A stretch of DNA of 6,872 nt, from positions 1-6,872 of the forward strand of contig JBHIBA010000256.1 of the NCBI GenBank assembly GCA_046758845.1. Reading direction: 5' to 3'. Below are positions 1 to 5,142 of this stretch, piece by piece (the first letter of the stretch is position 1; each line of letters opens with the position of its first letter). Source of the stretch: JBHIBA01 sp046758845 (GTDB lineage: Bacteria > UBA8248 > JACPRG01 > G963555815). Both the position numbers and the translations under genes were made by a program. The notes under the pieces were generated by a model, which worked only from the letters and a program-made list of their open reading frames with translations, was not told the DNA's origin and made no database searches.

Positions 1-667
1 GCGATGCGCATCTGAAGCAAAGAAGGGAAGGAACCTCGACCCGGCGCCCGGGACTCACGACGCTTTGCCGAGCTTCGACCCTTCAACCCCCCGACATTTT
101 AGCGCTTGACGTTGGGACCCCTCAGAGAGCGGAGCTCATTGAAACCCATCCGCCAAACTCCACGAAGCGAGCCGCGATTGTGGAGTTCTTCTGGCAATCG
201 CCCCTTCCATCGACCAAGGTGTGCCCCCTCCCTCATGGCCAGAAGCCGTCCGTCGTGATTGAACGACTCTGCGTCGGCCGTCAGCTCCCGTCAAGGGGCG
301 CCCTTCATCCCGTTTCCTCGCCTCCAGGATCGCGGGCGCACCGGGTCCGCAGCCCCTTCGTCTCTGTGAGGGTCCAGGTTGACTCTGACACCGGCCAGGC
401 TGTGCCTTCTCATGTCCTGGCCTCGGTCTGGGGTTTTCGCGCGCATAGGAGCGGATGAACGGAGTGACCCTGGCGGGGGCCGCGCTTCAGGTCCGAGGAC
501 GGTCCCGGCCCTCTCGACAGAGGTTCGCGGAAGGAATGTCCAACCCTTCGGATATCCGAATACGGGATTCCCGTCGCAGATGGCGCCCGGCTGGCTCCGG
601 CGAACCGGCCAGGGGGCAAACATCCATGGGATCGGAGGGCCGACGCTGACTCCCCGAAACGCGGCAT
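1..667. other. Stretch with no supportable gene
   Basis: I see no convincing gene on either strand. Several reading frames stay open for 60-170 codons, as expected by chance in GC-rich DNA, but their translations are rich in Arg, Pro, Gly and Ser with no hydrophobic core pattern, family motif or ribosome binding site. On the minus strand the frame of the epimerase fragment at 668-775 resumes right after its stop and stays open to about position 410. That translation does not resemble the rest of an epimerase, so this is either badly decayed coding DNA or plain intergenic sequence. No RNA gene or terminator was recognised. Confidence 0.6.
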
Positions 668-775
668 TCACAATGGACGGAAAGAGGCGGGTCGCCGGCT
701 CCCCTGGCCCTTCAAGGCGGTTTGGATCATTCTCTTCCCAATGAAGCCGGTGACGCCTGTGATGAGGACACACAC
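668..775 (-). pseudogene. N-terminal fragment of an NAD-dependent epimerase/dehydratase (extended SDR)
   Basis: On the minus strand a 35-codon frame opens with a possible GTG start at 775 and reads VCVLITGVTGFIGKRM before stopping at TGA 668-670. The beta-strand plus GxxGFIG loop is the NAD(P)-binding fingerprint of extended short-chain dehydrogenases such as nucleotide-sugar epimerases and dehydratases, and it sits at the very N-terminus as it does in that family. Members are usually about 300 residues, so nearly all of the gene is missing: no YxxxK active site or later SDR motif could be found downstream in any minus-strand frame. It starts about 60 bases beyond the stop of the GT2 gene at 836-1798, on the same strand, as would be natural for a sugar-modifying enzyme in a polysaccharide cluster. 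The alternative is a chance match in GC-rich DNA, but the motif plus its position make that less likely. Confidence 0.5.
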
Positions 776-835
776 GCTTTAACAGAAACGGCTTTGCATC
801 CATTCACAGCAGGGGCGGATCAAACCTCCCCTCGT

Positions 836-1798
836 TCACTCTTCCGGGTTTTGTTCCTCGAATCCCAGCCCCTCCTGAATGATATAGAGAGGTCGACGTT
901 TCGATTCGCCGTAATTTCGGCCGACGTACTCCCCGATAATCCCCAGGCAAATCAACTGAACGCCCCCGAGGAAAAGAACGGCCATGATGATCGTCGTCCA
1001 TCCGCTGACCACGTTCTCTGTAAAGAGTCGAATGACCAGAGCGTAGATGATCCCCGCGAAGGCGAGGCCCAAGGAAAGGAAGCCGGCCCAAGTGGCAAAC
1101 CTCAGAGGGTACAATGAAAAGGAAAAAATTCCGTCCATGGCGAAACGCATCATCTTCAAGAATGAATATTTGCTCTCGCCCGTCAACCGAGGCGCACGCT
1201 GGTACGGGACCGCGACCTGGCGAAAACCTGCCCAACTCACCAAGCCCCTCACGAACCGGTCGCGTTCGGACATCGCACGTAGGGCGTTGACCACTTTGCG
1301 ATCCAACAGACGAAAATCACCCGCGTCGAGGGGGATCTTGACCTTGGATAAACGATTGATCAATCGATAAAAGATCTTGGCGGTCCAGAGCTTGAACTCC
1401 GTCTCACCGTGTCGCTCGGTCCGCAATCCGTACACCACATGGTATCCCTCAAGCCATTTTGTGACCATTTCCGGAATGACCTCGGGGGGGTCTTGCAGGT
1501 CGGCGTCGATCACGACGACGGCATCGCCCGAGGCGTGCTCCATCCCCGCCGTGATGGCCATTTGATGGCCGAAGTTCCGGGACAGGCGGAGCACGCGGAC
1601 GTGTTCATCCGCTTCCCGGAACCGCCGTAGGATCTCCGGCGTCCCGTCCCCGCTGCCGTCGTCCACGTAGATGAGCTCATAGCCCAATTCCAGCCTTTCC
1701 AGCACCTCGCAAAGCTGTCGTTGCGTCTGTTCAATCACCACCTCCTCGTTGAAGCAAGGAATGATAATAGAAAGGAGGCTCTTTCGATCAGGCTTCAT
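836..1798 (-). CDS. Membrane-anchored family 2 glycosyltransferase (polyprenyl-phosphate sugar transferase, GtrB/ArnC/DPM1-like)
   Basis: The 320-residue protein probably transfers a sugar from a nucleotide donor to polyprenyl phosphate on the cytoplasmic face of the inner membrane, making a lipid-linked donor for glycan or lipid decoration. Residues 8-170 form a GT-A domain: SIIIPCFNEE at 10-19, YVDDGSGDG at 44-52, SRNFGHQMAITAG at 73-85 and the metal-binding DADLQDP at 98-104. GDFRLLDR at 160-167 and GESKYSFLKM at 207-216 are typical of the DPM1/GtrB/ArnC group, as are two C-terminal membrane segments at about 234-256 and 267-290. Length and domain order match complete family members. The ATG at 1798 is the first possible start after an in-frame stop; no clear Shine-Dalgarno precedes it. 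It lies on the same strand as the GT4 gene at 2421-3560 but about 620 bases away, so cotranscription is possible but unproven. The sugar cannot be read from sequence; closely related groups use glucose, mannose, GlcNAc or aminoarabinose-type donors. Confidence 0.93.
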   Translation of the reverse strand: MKPDRKSLLSIIIPCFNEEVVIEQTQRQLCEVLERLELGYELIYVDDGSGDGTPEILRRFREADEHVRVLRLSRNFGHQMAITAGMEHASGDAVVVIDADLQDPPEVIPEMVTKWLEGYHVVYGLRTERHGETEFKLWTAKIFYRLINRLSKVKIPLDAGDFRLLDRKVVNALRAMSERDRFVRGLVSWAGFRQVAVPYQRAPRLTGESKYSFLKMMRFAMDGIFSFSLYPLRFATWAGFLSLGLAFAGIIYALVIRLFTENVVSGWTTIIMAVLFLGGVQLICLGIIGEYVGRNYGESKRRPLYIIQEGLGFEEQNPEE

Positions 1799-2214
1799 CG
1801 GAGGACGGAATCGTCAGGGGACACATTTCGCCGACGTTTTCCAGATAGCTCCATCGAGATCCCTGATGGCAACGGAACCTCCCCTCCATTTGAAGTATGA
1901 AGGGGCGTCTCTCCCAAAAAATCCCGTGGGCGGCAAATCCGCCCCGGCTTTGTGATCGGGCCAACCGTGCAGTCTTTGAGCTCGCCTCTCCTGTCGTTCG
2001 ACTTCGTCGATCCCGTCACCTCCCTCGTTATGCAGGTTGTTGTGGCAGTCCCGACCATCACCCCTACGGCCGAAGGGCGAATGGAACTGGGATTTCGCAG
2101 ATGACCAAAGTTTAACACGGATTCAGGGTCTCTTTGCAGAACCATCCGCTCAATCGAGACGCTACGGCAGCCCTAAAGGCGCAATCCTTTGACAACCCGC
2201 ATCTACCGGGACGC
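1799..2214. other. Gene-poor stretch between two glycosyltransferase loci
   Basis: About 415 bases upstream of the GT2 gene hold no gene I can support. One minus-strand frame (1795-2145, 116 codons) stays open and its TGA overlaps the ATG of the GT2 gene as ATGA, a layout often seen in coupled genes. Its product is basic and polar, lacks a hydrophobic pattern and matches no family I know. A small hairpin with arms GGGCGG and CCGCCC at 1928-1944 is followed on the minus strand, after eight bases, by a run of six T (1915-1921 region). That gap makes it a poor terminator. No good sigma-70 promoter for the GT2 gene was seen. Confidence 0.5.
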
Positions 2215-2440
2215 TCACGATAGATCGGCACGGACCAATCCCCCGTCATCCCCGGATGGCCCGATACACCTTCGCGCAGGGGTAGCGGCCGAACACACAA
2301 TATTCGCATACTTTGATGATGTCCAGGGCGGGGATCAGACCGTCCCCGGAGAGATCGCCCAGGTAATCGCCATTGGCCAATCGCAGCCCGCCGAGGACCC
2401 CGCCGCCGTATCTCTGGTTCTCATCGATGGGGACCAGAGC
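2215..2440 (-). pseudogene. Truncated, frameshifted remnant of a second GT2-type glycosyltransferase
   Basis: On the minus strand a 63-codon stretch (2434 down to the TGA at 2246-2248) reads VPIDENQRYGGGVLGGLR, then LANGDYLGDLSGDG and DIIKVCEYCVFG. This follows the GT2 pattern in which a conserved NQGYGxGILxGLRxAxGxY block leads to the short acidic DG/DA motif and a helix (DVVKVYExL). A one-base shift near 2251 (extra G) restores a continuation, RDDGGLVRADLS, ending at TGA 2215-2217; this resembles the VRRxxRxDG segment that follows in such proteins. The N-terminal 60-100 residues, including the first beta-strands of the GT-A fold, and the whole C-terminal half are missing. The remnant begins within, or immediately next to, the last codons of the GT4 gene in another frame, so it looks like a deletion junction. 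It cannot make a working enzyme. The family call rests on remembered motif patterns, not on an alignment. Confidence 0.6.
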
Positions 2441-3560
2441 TCTTGGAAAGGCCCAGGATCTCCTGATAGATCGACTCCATCGCGCTCACCATCCGCTCTT
2501 CGGTGAAGTGTTCCTTCACCCTTTGGTGACCCGCTTCGCCCATCCTGCGACGCAGCGCCTCTTCCCTCAGCAGCCCGGCCATCCGGCCGGCCAGGGCCGG
2601 CGCATCGTTGCCGGGGACCACATATCCCGTTTCCCCGTCCACGACCAGCTCCTTCACGCCGCCCGCATCGGTGGCGACGACGGCCAGGCGGCTGGCCATG
2701 GCCTCCATGATCGAGCGCGGAAGGCCTTCCCACAAGGAGGACAAAACGAACAGGTCCGACGCGGCCAGGACCGTCGGGACGTCCTCGCGCTCCCCGAGAA
2801 AGACGATCTGATCCATCAGAGACAGCTCCTGGGCTTCGCTCCGGAGCCGGCTCTCCTCCGGGCCGGCGCCGACCAGCAAGAGAAGAAATTCGACCTTCCG
2901 GTCCTTGAGAATGCGACAGGCTTTCAAAAGAAGAGAGTGATTCTTGACGGGCCGGAGGTTCCCAAGACAGGTGATTACGGGCGGTGAGACGTCACCGATC
3001 CCCAATTGCAACCGGGCCTCTTTCGACGGAGGGGCGCGGTCGAACGGCTCCGTCGATAATCCCGTGGGCGCCAGGCGCAGCTTCTCCGGCGGAAACCCTG
3101 CTCCCTTCAGGTGATCGATGACCGCCTGGGAATTGGAGACGTAACAGGTGGCCAGGGAAAAAGATACCTTGTCCAGCCAAAGGCGCGTCCGGCGGATGGA
3201 CCGCTCATTACTCAAGCCCCGGATCACCCCCACCACGTTCCGTTGGCCCGCCAGCTTGCAGGCCAGCCTCCCCAGGACGCTGACGGCCACGCCGTACAGG
3301 GTGACGACATCATAGCGGCCGTTCCGAAACAGACGCACCAGCTTTGCAATTGTGCGCGGGGACCATCCCCGTTGAACGTTCAAGTGGGTGACCGCCAGAC
3401 CGGCGCGACGCCAGCGGTCGCTCATCGGGCCATATCCTCTCAGGACCGCAATCTCGTTCTGGAAACACTCCGAATCCATTCCCCGGACGAGGGGGAGGAC
3501 CGAAGATTCCGTCCCGCCGAGGTCGGCCAACGTCAGCAAATGAAGGATACGGAAAGGCAT
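2421..3560 (-). CDS. Family 4 (GT-B fold) glycosyltransferase
   Basis: The 379-residue enzyme is predicted to move a sugar from a nucleotide donor onto a lipid-linked or glycan acceptor in the cytoplasm, most likely in capsule, O-antigen or exopolysaccharide assembly. The N-terminal acceptor domain shows the glycine loop LGGTESSVLPLVRGM at 14-28. The C-terminal donor-binding domain starts near 195 with CLGNLRPVKNHSLLLKA (198-214), then LVGAGPEESRL (229-239), FLGEREDVPTVLAASDLFVL (254-273) and the EX7E motif with Glu278 and Glu286 in WEGLPRSIMEAMAS. GGVKELVVDGETGYVV at 300-315 completes the fold. Length is normal for GT4. The ATG at 3560 is the first start after an in-frame TGA; no strong Shine-Dalgarno is visible. 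The last few residues (SSGPHR) overlap DNA that in another frame encodes the broken GT2, so the native C-terminus may have been altered by the deletion. The donor sugar cannot be assigned. Confidence 0.92.
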   Translation of the reverse strand: MPFRILHLLTLADLGGTESSVLPLVRGMDSECFQNEIAVLRGYGPMSDRWRRAGLAVTHLNVQRGWSPRTIAKLVRLFRNGRYDVVTLYGVAVSVLGRLACKLAGQRNVVGVIRGLSNERSIRRTRLWLDKVSFSLATCYVSNSQAVIDHLKGAGFPPEKLRLAPTGLSTEPFDRAPPSKEARLQLGIGDVSPPVITCLGNLRPVKNHSLLLKACRILKDRKVEFLLLLVGAGPEESRLRSEAQELSLMDQIVFLGEREDVPTVLAASDLFVLSSLWEGLPRSIMEAMASRLAVVATDAGGVKELVVDGETGYVVPGNDAPALAGRMAGLLREEALRRRMGEAGHQRVKEHFTEERMVSAMESIYQEILGLSKSSGPHR

Positions 3561-3618
3561 GAGATCGGGTCATCACCCAACGGGATAGGGCCGGGCATCC
3601 TCCACCCTTGTCTCAGCG

Positions 3619-3645
3619 ATTATACGTGAGAAGGGGACCTGTAAA
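3619..3645 (-). promoter_or_regulatory. Possible sigma-70 promoter for the GT4 gene
   Basis: Read on the minus strand, TTTACA (3640-3645; five of six bases of the -35 consensus) is followed after 15 bases by a perfect TATAAT (3619-3624). Transcription would start near 3612, about 50 bases before the GT4 start at 3560. The spacer is two bases shorter than ideal, which weakens the call. It is the only convincing -10 element found in front of the minus-strand gene set. Confidence 0.35.
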
Positions 3646-3847
3646 TCGCCCCGCTCTGCTCTTTGTTGAACCGCCCTTCCGCCGAGTTGAAAAATTTCGA
3701 CACCCTTCTGCGGCGAAGACTATCTAATAAACTGGTACGGCAGCCGCGTATGAGCGCGCAAAGATGCCCGCGTTTCTATGGAAGACCGGCTTTTATTCTC
3801 TGCGGGGGGTGCTTTTTGGGCACTCGCGTGCCGGCCAAACTGCGGTT

Positions 3848-3904
3848 GCGGGGGGCGCTTCCCTCGGCTTCGCTCGGGACAAGCTTTGAAAGGCGCCCCC
3901 CCGC
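3848..3904. repeat. GC-rich hairpin inside the left arm of the large inverted repeat
   Basis: GCGGGGGGCGC at 3848-3858 is complementary to GCGCCCCCCCGC at 3893-3904 with one bulged base, closing a 34-base loop that contains CTTCGCTCGGGACAAGC. The loop sequence resembles short dispersed intergenic repeats seen in environmental bacterial genomes, which is a recollection rather than a search result. The right arm has no equally long copy of this hairpin, so the two arms are not simple mirror images. Confidence 0.6.
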
Positions 3905-3928
3905 ACCCCCCAGCAAAACTTTTTAATG

Positions 3929-3966
3929 GCGAAAGAGTTCGGCCCTATCGGGCCGAACTCTTTCGC
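3929..3966. repeat. Perfect 17-bp hairpin at the centre of the inverted repeat
   Basis: GCGAAAGAGTTCGGCCC (3929-3945) and its exact reverse complement (3950-3966) flank the four-base loop TATC. A T-run lies just before the stem and an A-run just after it on the plus strand, which could extend the stem after a small bulge. Neither strand has a T-run after the stem, so it does not look like an ordinary Rho-independent terminator. Confidence 0.9.
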
Positions 3967-4005
3967 AAAAAACTGGCTCAGTCAAACCCACACCCAACCC
4001 AAGCA

Positions 4006-4029
4006 GGCCCGGCCACGCAGTGCCGGGCC
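4006..4029. repeat. 8-bp GC-rich hairpin in the right half of the inverted repeat
   Basis: GGCCCGGC (4006-4013) pairs perfectly with GCCGGGCC (4022-4029) around an eight-base loop. On the plus strand a run of five T follows after about eight bases (4038-4042), too far for a textbook terminator. It lies in the part of the right arm that has no counterpart on the left. Confidence 0.65.
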
Positions 4030-4207
4030 GTCAAAAGTTTTTCAAGGGGCCCAGGGGGGCGGACGCACCGCGTCAGGTTTCCGCACTCGCGCGCCTGGTG
4101 ATTCACCTCTCGGAAGGTGTGCGCCCAAGACGCCCCGCTCAAGTGCACGTCCCTTCAACCGCAGTTCGGCCGGCACGCAAGTGCCCAAAAAAGCCCCCCT
4201 GGGAATC

Positions 4208-4243
4208 TGGGATTTCATCCCAATCTATCCCGCCCACGGGCGG
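4208..4243 (+). promoter_or_regulatory. Two small hairpins in the leader of the VTT gene
   Basis: TGGGAT and ATCCCA (4208-4222) pair around a three-base loop, and CCGCCC with GGGCGG (4230-4243) around two bases, so in practice a five-bp stem with a four-base loop. Both sit 30-70 bases before the VTT start and would lie in its 5' untranslated region. No known riboswitch or leader peptide was recognised, so any regulatory role is a guess. Confidence 0.35.
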
Positions 4244-4264
4244 TAGTGGTAACCTGGATCTCAC

Positions 4265-4274
4265 AGGGGGGCTG
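4265..4274 (+). promoter_or_regulatory. Ribosome binding site that sets the VTT start
   Basis: AGGGG within AGGGGGG (4265-4271) lies about five bases before the ATG at 4275. The frame stays open upstream to 4020, but the added 85 codons would be translated from the inverted repeat and look non-coding, while the residues after 4275 begin a normal membrane protein. This decides for the 4275 start. Confidence 0.7.
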
Positions 4275-5021
4275 ATGAAGGCCCAATCTCTCTGGCGCAT
4301 CGTTGTCCTTGGGCTGCTGGTCGCGGCCGTCGCCGCGATCTTCCTCTTTCTGCCCTTCAGGGACTACCTCGGCCGCTTTGTGGCATGGGTCGACGGCATC
4401 GGTTTCTGGGGGCCGATCCTCCTCGCCGCGGCCTACACCCCCGCCAGCGTCTTCTACGTCCCCGGCTGGATACTCACCGTGGGCTCGGGGTTCGTCTTCG
4501 GCGTCCTGTTGGGAACTGCGACCGTCTCGGTCGGGAGCGTCATCGGGGCCTCCGCCGCCTTCCTGTTGGGAAGGACGCTGGCCCGGGACTGGGTTGAGAA
4601 GCGCGTGATCTCCAACTCCAGATTTCGGGCCATCGACCGGGCCGTCGAAAAAAACGGTTTCAAGATCGTCCTGCTGACCCGCCTCTCACCGATCTTCCCC
4701 TTCAACCTGCTGAACTACGCCTTCGGGATCACAAACGTCCGCTTCCGGGACTACCTCCTCGCCTCCTGGATCGGGATGCTGCCGGGAACCGTCATGTACG
4801 TTTACCTGGGCTCGGCGGCCAAAAGCCTGACGGACCTTGCGGCGGGAAACCTCTCGGGAGGCACGGAGCAGCGGGCCCTGTTCGGGGTCGGTCTGGCGGC
4901 GACCGTCATCCTGACAATCCTGATCACGCGGATGGCCCGCAGGGCGATGAAAGAAGCTCTCGTCGCTCCTAAAGCGTCCGGGGTCTCAGACCCAACAAGC
5001 CGACAGCCCCTAAGTCGGTGA
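4275..5021 (+). CDS. VTT-domain (TVP38/TMEM64, DedA-like) integral membrane protein
   Basis: The 248-residue protein belongs to the VTT/SNARE-associated superfamily, whose members are linked to lipid scrambling or flipping and membrane homeostasis in other organisms; its substrate here is unknown. Hydrophobic segments appear at about 8-28, 44-62, 65-98, 131-152, 162-182 and 202-219. The family signature is clear: the re-entrant-type region with PGWILTVGSGFVFG (63-76) and G-rich helix to LLGR (97-100), then LLTRLSPIFPFNLLNYAFG (133-151), with RFRDYLLASWIGMLPGT (156-172) and YVYLGS (175-180). Length is usual for the family. The C-terminal 20 or so residues are polar, and the final PLSR is encoded by the start of a tandem hairpin repeat. 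The gene lies 121 bases before the flavoprotein gene on the same strand; the two families are frequent neighbours and are sometimes fused, so joint function at the membrane is likely. Confidence 0.9.
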   Translation: MKAQSLWRIVVLGLLVAAVAAIFLFLPFRDYLGRFVAWVDGIGFWGPILLAAAYTPASVFYVPGWILTVGSGFVFGVLLGTATVSVGSVIGASAAFLLGRTLARDWVEKRVISNSRFRAIDRAVEKNGFKIVLLTRLSPIFPFNLLNYAFGITNVRFRDYLLASWIGMLPGTVMYVYLGSAAKSLTDLAAGNLSGGTEQRALFGVGLAATVILTILITRMARRAMKEALVAPKASGVSDPTSRQPLSR

Positions 5022-5090
5022 CTCTCGAGCCGGTGGCTCTTGAGTCGATGACTCTTGAGCTTGCGGCTCTTAAGCTGATGGCTTCGGCGC
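5012..5090 (+). repeat. Tandem array of 15-bp units, each able to form a hairpin
   Basis: Five 15-base units follow one another at 5016-5030, 5031-5045, 5046-5060, 5061-5075 and 5076-5090, with consensus near CGGTGGCTCTTGAGC; the first three or four are well conserved and the last is degenerate. A weaker sixth copy may precede them at 5001-5015. Read in another register, the array is a row of five-bp stems with three-base loops: GAGCC-GGT-GGCTC (5027-5039), GAGTC-GAT-GACTC (5042-5054), GAGCT-TGC-GGCTC (5057-5069) and AAGCT-GAT-GGCTT (5072-5084), separated by TT. The array covers the stop codon of the VTT gene (5019-5021) and ends about 50 bases before the next start. Confidence 0.8.
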
Positions 5091-5131
5091 CAACTCTTCA
5101 CGGAGGCGTCTCGCGCCGGACCCCATTTCAC

Positions 5132-5142
5132 GGGAGTATCTC
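5132..5142 (+). promoter_or_regulatory. Ribosome binding site of the flavoprotein gene
   Basis: GGGAG (5132-5136) stands six bases before the ATG at 5143, a good Shine-Dalgarno match and spacing. It supports the start that retains the 30-residue N-terminal extension. Confidence 0.7.

Larger units (their letters stand above)
3804..4199. repeat. Large imperfect inverted repeat (about 396 bases) with nested hairpins
   Basis: The left outer arm (3804-3848) and the reverse complement of the right outer arm (4156-4199) match over about 44 bases with few differences: both read GGGGGG, a T-rich run, GGGCAC, CGTGCCGGCC, AACTGCGGTTG. At the centre is a perfect 17-bp hairpin (3929-3945 with 3950-3966). 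Inside the arms AAAACTTTT recurs in opposite orientation (3915-3923 and within 4033-4043), next to C-rich and G-rich runs, so the symmetry spans the whole block with insertions and deletions. The interior of the right half is longer than the left. The block fills the gap between the divergently oriented GT4 (minus) and VTT (plus) genes. No transposase frame is present. It could be a fold-back or MITE-like element, two inverted copies of a dispersed repeat, or a structured RNA. Confidence 0.8.

Noticed and set aside
379..744. A 121-codon plus-strand open frame
   Set aside because: No ribosome binding site, no motif, and composition typical of chance frames in GC-rich DNA; it overlaps the epimerase fragment on the other strand.
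291..803. A 170-codon minus-strand open frame downstream of the GT2 gene
   Set aside because: Its translation is Arg/Pro/Gly-rich with no fold-like pattern, and the real signal in this area (VLITGVTGFIG) lies in a different minus-strand frame.
3929..3966. Rho-independent terminator
   Set aside because: The stem is strong, but neither strand has a T-run directly after it, and no gene ends just upstream on either strand.
3778..4246. Small plus-strand frames of about 106-107 codons over the inverted repeat
   Set aside because: Translations are of repeat DNA, with no family resemblance and no start signals.
4020..4274. Upstream extension of the VTT gene by 85 codons
   Set aside because: The added sequence comes from the inverted repeat and reads as low-quality, proline- and arginine-rich; a good ribosome binding site sits right before the ATG at 4275.
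5012..5090. CRISPR array
   Set aside because: Units are contiguous 15-mers without unique spacers and no cas gene is present.
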